A DNA stretch of 64,000 nucleotides from Tolypothrix sp. PCC 7910 (GTDB lineage: Bacteria > Cyanobacteriota > Cyanobacteriia > Cyanobacteriales > Nostocaceae), in NCBI RefSeq assembly GCF_011769525.1, contig NZ_CP050440.1, forward strand, positions 2,853,501 to 2,917,500, given 5' to 3'. The notes beneath the pieces are model-generated. The model had not been told where the DNA came from. It worked only from the letters and a program-made list of their open reading frames with translations, and searched no databases. Positions 47,599 to 57,792 of this stretch are shown in pieces. Within the stretch, counting starts at the first letter, position 1. Every line of letters starts with the position of its first letter. Made by a program: the position numbers and the translations under genes.

Positions 47599-49626
47599 AT
47601 GAGCTACTGCCTCAATCCCAGTTGTGATAAACCTATAAACCCACAGGACACCAATTTTTGTCAAGGTTGTGGGACAAAATTGACACCACTATTACGGAAT
47701 CGCTATCGCATTATTCAACCACTGGGAGGCGGTGGATTTGGTAGGACTTTTTTAGCGGAAGATGAAGATAAGCTAAAAGAAAATTGCGTGGTGAAGCAGC
47801 TATCACCGCAAGTAAAAGGAACTAATGCGCTGCGTAAAGCTACTGAACTTTTTCAGGAAGAAGCACGGCGTTTGCAGCAGCTAGGAGAACATCCCCAAAT
47901 TCCCACTTTGTATGCTTACTTTGGTGAAGATAGCTACCTTTACTTAGTACAGCAGTTTATCCAAGGACAAAGTTTACGACAGGAACTAAAACTGCAAGGA
48001 ACTTTTAACGAAGCAAAAATTTGGCAACTTTTAGGTGAATTATTACCTGTACTCAATTTTGTTCACGAAAATCAGGTAATTCATCGCGATATTAAGCCCG
48101 ATAATATTATGCGTCGTTCCCCCCAGTCTCAAAGTGCAGCGGGGAATTTAGTGTTGATTGATTTTGGTGTATCTAAGCAATTAACAGCCACCTCGATAGA
48201 ACACACAGGTACTAGCATTGGTTCTTATGGTTACGCGCCAATGGAACAAATGAAGTATGGCTTGGCCTCACCAGCTAGCGATTTATTCAGTTTGGGAGTA
48301 ACTTGCTTTTCTCTGTTAACGGGAATTCAGCCATCGCATCTGTATATGGAAGCAGGATATAACTGGGTGAAAAGTTGGCGAGAACATCTGAAATATCCCA
48401 TATCTGCACAATTAGAACAGATATTAGACAAGTTATTGCAAAAAGAAATTGAGCATCGCTACCAATCAGCAAATGCAGTTTTGCAAGATTTACCACAGCA
48501 ACCGCAACCAGGAACTTTTCTCCAGGATCGTGCTGGTAAAGCGAAAGTTTCAGGGTTTAGCCTCAAACCTTCAATTCATCTAAAAAACACACTGATCAGC
48601 AAAATCCACCTACCATATCAACTACTAATGGGGAGTGCAATTTTACTAGTAGGGTTCGCAGGATATGCATATTGGCAAAGTTTACCCCTGACTGGACATC
48701 GGGGCGAAGTGAATACCCTTGCTTTTAGCCCAATTTCCCCGTCTTCTACTTCCCAAAGTAAACAAACAAATGTGGCAATTCTACCACTGCAGCAAGTAGC
48801 TACAGGGCAAGAGGGAATCTTAGCTAGTGGTAGCGACGATCAGACTGTTAAAATCTGGAATCTGCAGAAAAAACAGGTAATTCGCACCCTTAAAGCAGAT
48901 TCTGGTTGGGTTTATGCTGTAGCGGTGACTCCAGATAGCCAAACTGCGATCGCAGGTTATCAAAACAAAACTATTAAAATCTGGAATCTCAACACTGGTG
49001 AGACAATTCGCACTCTCCAAGGACATCAAGGTTTAGTCAATTCTGTAGCCATTAGCCCAGATGGTCAAACTTTAGTGAGTGGCAGTTACGATAAAACTAT
49101 TAAACTTTGGAATCTGCATACAGGTAAAGAAATTCGCACCCTCAATGGGCATACAAGAGAAGTTTTAGCTGTTGCTATCAGCCCCAATGGTGAGAAAATT
49201 GCTAGTGCTAGTGCCGATAGAACTATCAAAATTTGGCAGCTAAAAACAGGTAAAGAAATACATACTCTTCAAGGACATTCTCTCGATGTTAATGCCTTAG
49301 CCATCAGTCCCAATGGCCAGTTATTAGCCAGCGCCAGCGATGATAAAACTATCAAACTCTGGAACCTGAACACAGGTAAGCATATCCGTACCTTTGAAAG
49401 ACATACAGCTGATGTCAATGCGATCGCTTTTAGTCCCAATGGTGAGTATCTTGCTAGCGCTAGTGATGACAAAACTGTCAAAGTCTGGCAGAAAACTACA
49501 GGAGAAGTAATCCAGACTTTTACAGGACATACAGCCGAAGTTTATGCTGTGGCTTTTAGTCCTAATGGCAAAACTTTAGTAAGCGGTAGCAAAGATAAGA
49601 CTATCAAAATTTGGCAACTACCTTAG
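47599..49626 (+). CDS. Ser/Thr protein kinase with zinc ribbon and WD40 propeller
   Basis: 675 residues. A zinc ribbon (Cys4, Cys9, Cys21, Cys24) precedes a Hanks-type kinase: glycine loop LGGGGFGRTF, ATP lysine Lys66, HRDIKPDN at 162-169 and DFG at 188-190. A single membrane helix (LLMGSAILLVGFAGYAYW, about 349-366) separates it from seven WD40 repeats, one propeller, which would be outside the cytoplasm. This is a known cyanobacterial kinase layout. Confidence 0.92.
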   Translation: MSYCLNPSCDKPINPQDTNFCQGCGTKLTPLLRNRYRIIQPLGGGGFGRTFLAEDEDKLKENCVVKQLSPQVKGTNALRKATELFQEEARRLQQLGEHPQIPTLYAYFGEDSYLYLVQQFIQGQSLRQELKLQGTFNEAKIWQLLGELLPVLNFVHENQVIHRDIKPDNIMRRSPQSQSAAGNLVLIDFGVSKQLTATSIEHTGTSIGSYGYAPMEQMKYGLASPASDLFSLGVTCFSLLTGIQPSHLYMEAGYNWVKSWREHLKYPISAQLEQILDKLLQKEIEHRYQSANAVLQDLPQQPQPGTFLQDRAGKAKVSGFSLKPSIHLKNTLISKIHLPYQLLMGSAILLVGFAGYAYWQSLPLTGHRGEVNTLAFSPISPSSTSQSKQTNVAILPLQQVATGQEGILASGSDDQTVKIWNLQKKQVIRTLKADSGWVYAVAVTPDSQTAIAGYQNKTIKIWNLNTGETIRTLQGHQGLVNSVAISPDGQTLVSGSYDKTIKLWNLHTGKEIRTLNGHTREVLAVAISPNGEKIASASADRTIKIWQLKTGKEIHTLQGHSLDVNALAISPNGQLLASASDDKTIKLWNLNTGKHIRTFERHTADVNAIAFSPNGEYLASASDDKTVKVWQKTTGEVIQTFTGHTAEVYAVAFSPNGKTLVSGSKDKTIKIWQLP

Positions 49627-49659
49627 TTCGCATAATTCGTGATTTGCATTAAGCGTAAA

Positions 49660-49702
49660 TGGCAAAAAAGCCCTCACTTATTATCGTGAAGGCTATGTTT
49701 TT
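49660..49702. terminator. Hairpin terminator after the kinase gene
   Basis: AGCCCTCAC and GTGAAGGCT pair across a short loop, followed by ATGTTTTT. It could serve the kinase gene and, with the A-rich left flank, the convergent WGxxGxxG gene. Confidence 0.6.
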
Positions 49703-49774
49703 GGCAGTAAGAAAACTATTTCACTCAAAAAGCGATCGCCTGATGGTCAGTGGCTAACCACAACATTTCAGGGA

Positions 49775-50680
49775 TTAATATCTTGTTGAGGAACCAGAAC
49801 CTGTGACTTGATTAGGATCTGGGTAAGCTTTGGGTTTTTCGCGCTTACGAGCTAAACCAGCTAAACCAGCTAAACCAAGTAAACCTAACCAACCCCAATT
49901 AGAACTACCGCGATCGCCTCTGACATCGCTAGTTCCTCGTAATGACGGGTTGGTTGTGGTACCTGTGCTTGTAGTTCCTGTACCTGTACTATCCGTACCT
50001 GTGGTACCTGTGCCATCAGTGCCAAGACCTGTAGTACCTGTACCGTCAGTCGCTGTACCAGTTCCCGTAGTGCCAGCACCTGTACTACCAGTACCCGTAG
50101 AACCTGTACCTGTTGTGCCTGTGCCAGTTCCTGTGCTATTAATGCCGCTACCTGTGGAACCTGTACCTGTTGTGCCTGTGGTGCCAGAACCGGAAGTACC
50201 TAAACCAGAACCACTACCTGTAGTGCCAGAACCGGAAGTACCTAAACCAGAACCACTACCTGTAGTGCCAGAACCGGAAGTACCTAAACCAGAACCGCTA
50301 CCTGTAGTGCCAGAACCGGAAGTACCTAAACCAGAACCACTACCTGTAGTGCCAGAACCGGAAGTACCTAAACCAGAACCGCTACCTGTAGTGCCAGAAC
50401 CGGAAGTACCTAAACCAGAACCACTACCTGTAGTGCCAGAACCGGAAGTACCTAAACCAGAACCGCTACCTGTGGTGCCAGAACCGGAAGTACCTAAACC
50501 AGAACCACTACCTGTAGTGCCTGTGCCAGTACCTGTACCTGTACCTGCGCTACCACCTGAAGAACTGCCACCACCAGAAGAGCCACTTTGGGCTGAAGCA
50601 GACATACTTAAGGGTACAGCAGTAAAACTGAGAGCAAACACACCAGCCAAAACAACTTTAGATAAATTCCAACGCCTCAT
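49775..50680 (-). CDS. WGxxGxxG-anchored repetitive secreted protein
   Basis: 301 residues. Signal peptide ends near SASAQ. Most of the mature protein is Gly/Ser/Thr, with eight tandem 14-residue units (TTGSGSGLGTSGSG) followed by irregular TGTGTTG repeats. The C-terminus has the WGWLGLLGLAGLAGLARKRE anchor, the WGxxGxxG membrane-sorting motif. The protein is likely an elastic surface or linker protein. The opposite strand has a long Pro/Val frame that is only a shadow. Confidence 0.8.
   Translation of the reverse strand: MRRWNLSKVVLAGVFALSFTAVPLSMSASAQSGSSGGGSSSGGSAGTGTGTGTGTTGSGSGLGTSGSGTTGSGSGLGTSGSGTTGSGSGLGTSGSGTTGSGSGLGTSGSGTTGSGSGLGTSGSGTTGSGSGLGTSGSGTTGSGSGLGTSGSGTTGSGSGLGTSGSGTTGTTGTGSTGSGINSTGTGTGTTGTGSTGTGSTGAGTTGTGTATDGTGTTGLGTDGTGTTGTDSTGTGTTSTGTTTNPSLRGTSDVRGDRGSSNWGWLGLLGLAGLAGLARKREKPKAYPDPNQVTGSGSSTRY
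50181..50516. repeat. Eight 42-bp tandem repeats within the surface-protein gene
   Basis: Each unit begins GTGCCAGAACCGGAAGTACC on the plus strand. Eight copies are uninterrupted and nearly identical; a variant (ACCACTACC versus ACCGCTACC) alternates in copies 2-8, suggesting later growth in 84-bp pairs. There are no spacers, so this is not CRISPR. Confidence 0.9.
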
Positions 50681-51381
50681 AATTATGGTTCCTTAATTTA
50701 ATTGAGATTTTTGTGCTTGATAGATTGTCAAAATGCTGTTGCAAATCAATGTGTTACTCAATTCAGTCTTTTGAAACACGACAGATTGAGGAACCCGTCA
50801 ACTAATGGTGAAAGGTTTCAAAACATCCGGTAGATAAGATTGGAAGAAAGCCTGGGCAGTTTTCAGCGATAGTTAAAGAACAAGAGAGTTCTCATTATTT
50901 TCATAAGGATTTTTATCTTCTGAAAAAAGTTCTGCTTTTAGTATGATCCTGGTACTTGACTTAAGGCTGCAACATTAAAGGAACAATATTTTGTACCCTC
51001 GTAAAAACCCCCACGACGGTTTGCTATCCGTCAAGGTAACTTTGATTAAGAATAACTGCTGTCGTTTGCCTAAACGTCTATCAGAAGATTAAAATCACTT
51101 CTATCAAAAGTATTAGCCTACCCTTGCTCGTAAAGGGCTTTTGTTTAAAATCAATGGTTTATGATTCTCTAAGTATTTGTGATAGTTTCAATAGCCTAAA
51201 GAGTGATTTTTAAAAAAAAATAATATCTATAAAATTTGATATGTTTAAATTTCTTTGGATTATCTCTTTAGAAATATTTTAAAAATAGCAAAGATACTAT
51301 TCATTTATCCTTTTTGTTAACGACTAATATTTCTAACTAAAGATACTCATATTTTAGCGATCACGATTTTAATATAGAAAT
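50681..51381. other. Intergenic region
   Basis: About 700 bases without a credible gene. A short GACGG/CCGTC inverted repeat lies near 51014-51031, and an A-rich run near 51212. It contains the promoters of the divergent neighbours. Confidence 0.5.
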
Positions 51382-51963
51382 ATGACAATAGTTACCAGGA
51401 ATCGTCTGCATCAATCGGTAATAGCTCCTGAGAGTTTAGCTCAGGAACGTCTGGCAGCAGAGCGAATGCAAGATGTGAAGCTGTTACTACAAAATTTAGC
51501 TCATAGTGAAGAAGCGACTATTAAGCTAATTATTGATTGTCTTTATGATATTGGCTCTGTTAACTTAATTAATCAGAAATTGCGATCGCGTATTTTAAAC
51601 CGCACAGTCAAATCAATTGCCAGAATGTCTAAACCAGTGTTTAGAATTTTTGCATGGCATTGGTTTCAAAAGAACTGTCCGCAATTAATTGCTGATTGGC
51701 TAAAAATCAAGGTTGCTTTTGAAGATCCCACAGAATTACCTCAAGAAATCGCTGTAGCAGCTTCAGAAATTAAACCTTACTCCCAGTTACAAGTAGACAA
51801 TATGAGTCGAGAGATTAAAACTTTGCGTCAGCAAGTCCGATGGCTAGCTGGGGTTTCTGTGGCTGCGCTTTCGGCTTTGGGGGTAACAGTAACTATATTA
51901 AACCGCACTCCAGAAGCACCATTACAAAGTACACAGCAAGTACAATCGATACTGCATCACTAG
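51382..51963 (+). CDS. Hypothetical membrane-anchored protein
   Basis: 193 residues with no recognised family. The N-terminal 110 residues are helical with basic patches; a coiled-coil-like region precedes one membrane helix near the C-terminus (about 154-172), leaving a short Thr/Gln-rich tail. This looks like a conserved cyanobacterial membrane-associated protein of unknown role. Confidence 0.6.
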   Translation: MTIVTRNRLHQSVIAPESLAQERLAAERMQDVKLLLQNLAHSEEATIKLIIDCLYDIGSVNLINQKLRSRILNRTVKSIARMSKPVFRIFAWHWFQKNCPQLIADWLKIKVAFEDPTELPQEIAVAASEIKPYSQLQVDNMSREIKTLRQQVRWLAGVSVAALSALGVTVTILNRTPEAPLQSTQQVQSILHH

Positions 51964-52102
51964 CAATACTACTCGGTTAAGGGTTTTGAACCCAAAATTG
52001 GTTTTGGGGAAAAGGTTAAAGGTTAAGGGTTAAAGGTTTTTTTCCCTTTTCCCATTCCCCTTTTTACCCTTAACCGACAAATCTTCGCATCACTGGTTGC
52101 AA

Positions 52103-52122
52103 AGACGCGATGAATCGCGTCT
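52103..52122. repeat. Dispersed palindromic repeat
   Basis: AGACGCGAT and ATCGCGTCT form a perfect 9-bp stem with a two-base loop. The word GACGCGATNNATCGCGTC is a frequent intergenic repeat in filamentous cyanobacteria. Poly-A/GGTTAAAGGTT repeats precede it. Confidence 0.6.
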
Positions 52123-52233
52123 CTACAAAGTTTTCATCCTCAACTACTCCATAAATGCGATCGCTCGATACGCCTGATTAAGCTAAAGTTGCAAATGTGC
52201 GTGCATCTAGCTGGAGTTAGGAGGAAAAAACTT

Positions 52234-53241
52234 ATGAAAGCAGTCTTAATGACAGCCGCAGGTAGCCCTGAAGTACTACAAGTACAGGAAATTACCAATC
52301 CTGGTGTTCCTGTAGGAGATACGGAACTTTTAGTACGTTTGGTAGCAGCTGGTATAAATCCCATCGATACAAAACTTCGTCAACGAGGTACTTTCTACCC
52401 CGAACAAATGCCTGCTGTTTTAGGATGTGATGGTGCAGGTGTAGTGGAAGCGGTAGGTGCTGCAGTACAGCGCTTTCGCCCAGGTGATGCGGTGTATTTT
52501 TGCTATGGCGGCTTAGGCGCACACCAAGGCAATTATGCTGAATATACTGTTGTCGATGAGCGTTTTGTTGCCCATAAACCGAATTCTATATCCTTTGCCG
52601 AAGCAGCCGCCGCACCTTTGGTATTGATTACCGCTTGGGAAGCTTTATATGAAAGGGGACGGCTAGAACCCAAGGAAAATGTTTTAATTCATGCGGGTGC
52701 TGGTGGAGTTGGTCATGTGGCAATTCAACTAGCTAAACTTAAAGGTGCGAATGTTGCTACCACAGTCAGTTCTCAAGATAAGGCGAACTTTGTCAAAGAA
52801 CTGGGTGCTGATGAAGTCATTTTTTACAAACAAACTGACTTTGTGCAAGCCGCTTTAGATTGGACGAATGGCGAAGGGGTAGACTTGGCTTTTGACACTG
52901 TCGGTGGCGAAACCTTTGGTAAAACTTTCCCCGCCGTGCGAATTTATGGCGATATTGTGACAATTTTGGAACCCGATCCCAAAACTGTTTGGAAAGTTGC
53001 ACGAAATCGCAACCTCCGCATCGGTTTGGAATTGATGTTAACACCGATGGTTCAAGGCCTAGTAGAAAGTCTTCAGCACCATGCAGAAATTCTCGAACAA
53101 TGTGCCACTTGGATTGATCAAGGGAAGTTAAAAATCCATGTTAGCCACAAATTGCCTTTAGAAGAAGCAGCGAAAGCTCACCAATTACTTGAAAATGGTT
53201 CTATCACAGGTAAAATTGTTCTGCTGATTAGCGATGAATAA
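52234..53241 (+). CDS. Zinc-independent MDR family quinone oxidoreductase
   Basis: 335 residues; ATG 52234 has AGGAGG nine to ten bases upstream. The frame begins MKAVLMTAAGSPEVLQV. The nucleotide-binding motif HAGAGGVGHVAIQLAK and the DTVGG segment identify the medium-chain dehydrogenase/reductase quinone-oxidoreductase branch. No zinc-ligand cysteines are evident, so it is probably NADPH-dependent and zinc-free. The substrate is unknown. Confidence 0.88.
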   Translation: MKAVLMTAAGSPEVLQVQEITNPGVPVGDTELLVRLVAAGINPIDTKLRQRGTFYPEQMPAVLGCDGAGVVEAVGAAVQRFRPGDAVYFCYGGLGAHQGNYAEYTVVDERFVAHKPNSISFAEAAAAPLVLITAWEALYERGRLEPKENVLIHAGAGGVGHVAIQLAKLKGANVATTVSSQDKANFVKELGADEVIFYKQTDFVQAALDWTNGEGVDLAFDTVGGETFGKTFPAVRIYGDIVTILEPDPKTVWKVARNRNLRIGLELMLTPMVQGLVESLQHHAEILEQCATWIDQGKLKIHVSHKLPLEEAAKAHQLLENGSITGKIVLLISDE

Positions 53242-53253
53242 CCATCAAACAAT

Positions 53254-55503
53254 TTGGGTAAATTACTTGTGAATCGCAAAGAATTGCAGAGAAAAGCGCA
53301 AAGGATTGCAGAGAAACTACTCTGTGTAACTTTGCGTTTTACCTCTGCGTTCCTCTGCGTTTTATTAATTATCTTCTGCTTTCCTTTCCCAGCTTCCGCA
53401 GTTCAAACCTCTCTACAACGTACACCTTTAACTCTGGAACTTTTACAAGAAAGGGTGCGTACACCCATACTGCGAGAAGGTAATTTAACAATAGATTTGC
53501 GGCAGATGGTGATTGATTTACGCCCAGAAAATGCCAGCTTCCGCGATGTTTTTTATCAATTACTGCGTAAAGAATTACAAAAAACTGGCGCGAAACCTTT
53601 GGGTTTAGATCTGAGCTATTCTCTCATTCAAGGGGATTTTATGGGTAGCGAGTTGGGTTTAAGAACTCCCCTTTACGCCCAGGAAATCGCCCCAATTTTT
53701 ACCCGAACTGAACAAGAGCAATTAGAAAATTTGCGCCTTGTTTGCTTACAATCATTAGCAGTTTCCTTACCTAACGCTAAAGACTGCCGATCGCTATTAG
53801 GAACGCAGCCAGATACATCTAGTGAAATTACTGTATTCCGTGGCTCTTTGACACTCGTAAACACTCGCTTTAATGGCGAAGTATGGTTTCCTAATATTTT
53901 CTTTCTGCAGTCTGTAGATGCCCAAGGCGCAACATTTATTCAGCCTACCAACTGGATAGAAACCAGATTTAGCCGTGCTGTCAGCTTTACTGGTGCTACC
54001 TTTCGGCAATTAAATAACTTTCAAGGCAGTATTTTTTTTAACAAGGCCAATTTTAAACAAACTCAATTTCAGGAAGCTGTTGACTTTCAAAACAGCATCT
54101 TTGAAGATATCGCCAACTTTACTCAGGCGAATTTTAAGCAGTTGGCTAAATTTAGTAATGTGCAATGGTTAGGAAATGCTGATTTTTCCGATGTGCATTT
54201 TTTCAATCAAGCACAATTCACTAAAGCTAATTTCGATCAGTTTTTGTTGTTGACAGCAGCGACTTTTGATCAAGCTGTAATTTTTCGTGAAGCGCAGTTC
54301 GATCAACCTGTGAGTCTTCAAGGCGCTAGCATTCTCAACCTAGCAGATTTCAGCGATGCTAACTTTGCCAAAGCAGCTTTTTTAGGCGTATCTGGTCTCA
54401 CGTTTAATTCAAATCAAGCGAAAATATTAGGTAATTCTGGGGAAATTGGTAAGAGATTTTGCGTCACTACCCTGCAAGGAAATCAAAATGTCTTGCGTAA
54501 TTTGGGGCAAAATTTTCGTCAGCAACAGCAAATAGCCGATGCAAATCAGCTGGAGTTTACGAAACAGCGATTGCGAATGATGGAGTTAACTCGGCGTTTG
54601 GTAGGGACAAATATTAATAGTGCTACCGTCACCAGGTTGAATAAACTGGGTTTTTCTGCAACTCAAGCAGAAGCGATCGCACAACGTCGTCAAGTAAAAC
54701 CATTCCGCAATAGCAGCGAATTACTAACTTTAGCAGATATTGATTTAGAAACCTACAGCCAATTGCGCGATCGCCTAATTGTCAGCGAACCTTTATCAAT
54801 CGGTGTGTGGTTACTCCAAGCTTGGAGTTGGCTAGCGTTGAGTGTACTGCTGTTATTGAGTGGCTATGGTACAAATATTTGGCTGGTTTTTGGCGTTGGT
54901 GGTGTGGCGATCGCTTTTTTTGGCTTACTATTTTGGCTAGTGGATCGCTATCGCCGTTTGCGTCCCGTGCCAATTATTCCCACCTATTATGAAACCATAT
55001 CTATATTGATTAGTTTTAGCTGCTTAGAATTTTTGAGTTTATTAGCCATTTTCCGCAGCGCAGAACAACCTTGGCTAACGCTGGGGTGTTTGCTGATTAT
55101 TATTGTCCCCATACCCATAATTTTATTAATTAGACTTTACCAGCAAGGTCGTTATCACGATTTATTAGAAGTGTCCTACTTCACAGAAGACGGTACCTTT
55201 CGCCAGCTACGATTACTCATTGGACGCTTACCTGTAATTCCCCGAAATCCTACCTTTCGCGAACGCTATATGCATCTTTTGTGGGATCGACGTTGGAACT
55301 GGCTGAATTACTACGACTTTAGCCTGAATAACTTAGTCAGGTTAGGATTTAACGATATTCGGATGCGAGATGAACATCTGCCCAGCATTATCGCCACATT
55401 AGGCTGGTATGAATGGAGTCTAGGTTTACTATATATCACCTTAGTTCTGTGGACACTCTCTCGTACCATCCCTGGATTAAATTTGCTGATCTATCTCAAG
55501 TGA
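53254..55503 (+). CDS. Pentapeptide-repeat membrane protein with helix-hairpin-helix
   Basis: 749 residues from a TTG at 53254; GTG 53269 is another possible start. A signal-like segment (TSAFLCVLLIIFCFPFPASA) is followed by a pentapeptide-repeat region (about 200-380; A(D/N)FxxA-type units), a helix-hairpin-helix pair (about 450-510; KLGFSATQAEAIAQ), and four membrane helices. The N-terminal basic segment is a translation of a GCAGAG/CTCTGC intergenic palindrome. Function unknown. Confidence 0.75.
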   Translation: MGKLLVNRKELQRKAQRIAEKLLCVTLRFTSAFLCVLLIIFCFPFPASAVQTSLQRTPLTLELLQERVRTPILREGNLTIDLRQMVIDLRPENASFRDVFYQLLRKELQKTGAKPLGLDLSYSLIQGDFMGSELGLRTPLYAQEIAPIFTRTEQEQLENLRLVCLQSLAVSLPNAKDCRSLLGTQPDTSSEITVFRGSLTLVNTRFNGEVWFPNIFFLQSVDAQGATFIQPTNWIETRFSRAVSFTGATFRQLNNFQGSIFFNKANFKQTQFQEAVDFQNSIFEDIANFTQANFKQLAKFSNVQWLGNADFSDVHFFNQAQFTKANFDQFLLLTAATFDQAVIFREAQFDQPVSLQGASILNLADFSDANFAKAAFLGVSGLTFNSNQAKILGNSGEIGKRFCVTTLQGNQNVLRNLGQNFRQQQQIADANQLEFTKQRLRMMELTRRLVGTNINSATVTRLNKLGFSATQAEAIAQRRQVKPFRNSSELLTLADIDLETYSQLRDRLIVSEPLSIGVWLLQAWSWLALSVLLLLSGYGTNIWLVFGVGGVAIAFFGLLFWLVDRYRRLRPVPIIPTYYETISILISFSCLEFLSLLAIFRSAEQPWLTLGCLLIIIVPIPIILLIRLYQQGRYHDLLEVSYFTEDGTFRQLRLLIGRLPVIPRNPTFRERYMHLLWDRRWNWLNYYDFSLNNLVRLGFNDIRMRDEHLPSIIATLGWYEWSLGLLYITLVLWTLSRTIPGLNLLIYLK

Positions 55504-56132
55504 ACTATCTATCACAAGCTTGATAAAATTAACCGCAGATAAACGCTGATACACGCGGATAAAAGAGATTTTTGTTAATGCACCAAATTAACTGTATTAT
55601 ACCAAATTGAAAAAGAAATGCGACAGATGGATTGATAGCACTCTTGTATAAAGCAATACATTTCAGTTAAGAAAATTAATTGATAACAAAACCAAAAAAC
55701 TAGTTACTCAACAAAAAACAGAAAAATAATTTTGGAGGGGGTTTGGGGGACGCAACCGTCACCCAATCGGGGGTTTGGGGGAGAATCCCCCAATTCTTCT
55801 GGCTTCTTTAATAAATGACAAATTAATCGCTAATGAGCTTACCCAATTACGAACTACGTAGACGCGCAGCAGCTTCCCGCAGGGTATTATAAATTATTCA
55901 TCTTGTGTCTATACTGTGACAAAAAAATTGCTCATAAAAAAATCAGTTAAAGGTAGAAACCCCACCTCTAACCGAATTGAAAGCATTTTGTAACCAAATA
56001 CCATGTCCAATATCACACAGGGTTTTGACGTGAGTATTACAAAAGCGTGACAAAGATGCGGCCGTCACAAAGCTATCATTTGTAGCTAGTTAGTGACTCT
56101 ATATTTGAGAGGTTGTAGCCCAGAGAAGAAAA
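55504..56132. other. Intergenic region with cyanobacterial repeats
   Basis: About 630 bases with no gene. It contains GGTTTGGGGGA-type repeats at 55735-55795 (two partial copies, the second with an opposing TCCCCCAA) and the dispersed element GCAGCTTCCCGCAGGGTA near 55868. The SDR promoter should lie near 56050-56125. Confidence 0.5.
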
Positions 56133-56987
56133 ATGCTGGCAGAAACTCCAGGTACAGTAGTAATTACAGGCGCATCCACAGGGATTGGCGAAGCGTCTGC
56201 TTTACTGTTAGATAAATTAGGCTTTTGTGTGTTTGCTGGTGTGCGTCAAAAAATTGATGCTGAAAAACTTAAAGCTAAAGCCTCACCCAGACTCACCCCG
56301 ATTTTTTTAGATGTTACAGATAATAATGCGATCGCATTAGCAGTTGAAACAGTCAGCAAAGCCAGCAATGGAAAGCTGGCTGGTTTAGTCAATAATGCGG
56401 GAATTGCCATTCCTGGCCCTTTAGAACTGCTCCCACTTGCCGAATTTGAACATCAAATGCGAGTTAATGTCACCGGACAACTTGCAGTCACACAAGCATT
56501 TCTTGGTTTATTGCGCCAAGCTCAGGGTCGAATTGTCAATATGGGTTCTATTTGTGGTAAAAGTGCGGCGCCCTTTCTCGGTGCTTATAATGCTTCCAAA
56601 TTCGCCCTAGAAGCAATTACCGATGTGATGCGGCTGGAGTTGCGACCTTGGGGAATCTCAGTCTCAATTATTCGACCTGGAACAATCGCTACACCAATTT
56701 GGGATAAATCTTTAACACAAGCCGACATCGATAGAGATAATCTTCCAGAATCCGCGCAACATCTCTACGGACAGGCGATGAATTCAGTCCGCAAACAAGT
56801 CGGAATTATGGCAAGCAAGGGAATTGCAGCAGATCTTGTCGCTCAGGCTGTTGTCCACGCACTAACAGCAAAACAGCCTAAAACTAGCTATCTCGTAGGA
56901 CAAGACGCGAAAATTGCTTCACTGCTCAAGTATTTTTTACCCGATAAAGTTTATGACCGTTTGGTTTTAGCTTCAATGGGTTTATAA
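56133..56987 (+). CDS. Short-chain dehydrogenase/reductase
   Basis: 284 residues. The N-terminal cofactor motif TGASTGIGEA, NNAG (LVNNAGIA), the catalytic Ser of NMGSICGK and YNASK identify a classical SDR. Substrate cannot be inferred. It is convergent with ilvN; stops are six bases apart. Confidence 0.88.
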   Translation: MLAETPGTVVITGASTGIGEASALLLDKLGFCVFAGVRQKIDAEKLKAKASPRLTPIFLDVTDNNAIALAVETVSKASNGKLAGLVNNAGIAIPGPLELLPLAEFEHQMRVNVTGQLAVTQAFLGLLRQAQGRIVNMGSICGKSAAPFLGAYNASKFALEAITDVMRLELRPWGISVSIIRPGTIATPIWDKSLTQADIDRDNLPESAQHLYGQAMNSVRKQVGIMASKGIAADLVAQAVVHALTAKQPKTSYLVGQDAKIASLLKYFLPDKVYDRLVLASMGL

Positions 56988-56993
56988 GTCTTG

Positions 56994-57515
56994 CTAACTC
57001 ACCTTTGCTTCCAAAGACTTAAGCAATTCAGTATTCACACCAGATTCACGGGTCAGTGCAATTTTGCCAGTCCGGGCGATTTCCCTCAGCCCAAATTTTT
57101 GTAGCACTTGGACAATCGCCACTATTTTACCGGGATCGCCTACTACTTCTAGCGTGAGAGAATCTTCTGCGACATCTACCACTCGCGCTCGGAAAATCTG
57201 AGATAGTTCGATGACTTCTGAGCGGTTGCTGCTAGTAGCATTAACCTTAATCAGCATCAATTCTCTTTCTACGCAAGGAGTTTCGGTAATGTCCTGCACC
57301 TTGAGAACATTAACTAGCTTATAGAGTTGTTTGGTGAGTTGTTCGATCACGCGATCGTCACCAGGTACAACCATCGTAATTCGGGATACTCCTCCCTGCT
57401 CAGCTGGCCCAACAGCCAAGCTTTCGATATTAAAGCCGCGACGAGCAAATAAACTCGAAATGCGGGATAGAACCCCCGCCTCATCTTCTACCAAAACTGA
57501 AAGGGTATGTTTCAT
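56994..57515 (-). CDS. ilvN: Acetolactate synthase small (regulatory) subunit
   Basis: About 173 residues from ATG 57515 ([20 protein letters not shown]), the usual family start; the frame opens at 57542. The ACT domain ([23 protein letters not shown]) and a second conserved domain are present. The protein confers valine feedback inhibition on the large subunit of acetohydroxyacid synthase, which is not in the window. Confidence 0.9.
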   Translation of the reverse strand: MKHTLSVLVEDEAGVLSRISSLFARRGFNIESLAVGPAEQGGVSRITMVVPGDDRVIEQLTKQLYKLVNVLKVQDITETPCVERELMLIKVNATSSNRSEVIELSQIFRARVVDVAEDSLTLEVVGDPGKIVAIVQVLQKFGLREIARTGKIALTRESGVNTELLKSLEAKVS

Positions 57516-57792
57516 CTTTGCCAACACAGGCTCAGGCATCATTTTACTAATACAAACATTAGCTAATGACCGCCCTACAAGTACTGCCTACTAAATTTAT
57601 AAGTAAATCTGTTTTCTAATTTTAAACTCAAGGCTGCACTGATTACACTTTCTGATAGAACTTAAATTTCTATATAAATCATCCTGTAAGCAGAAACCCC
57701 TGAGCATTGATATCTTTTTACTGGCAGATGTGGAGTGTCTGTAAAAATTTTATCCTCAAATTGTACAGACCTCTTACAGGAGAAAAGATGTT

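Noticed and set aside
50181-50516. Possible CRISPR array
   Set aside because: The repeats are contiguous, with no spacers, and lie in a coding frame.
49830-50696. 288-codon Pro/Val-rich frame on the plus strand
   Set aside because: It is the mirror of the 42-bp repeat region in the WGxxGxxG gene; no domain or ribosome-binding site.
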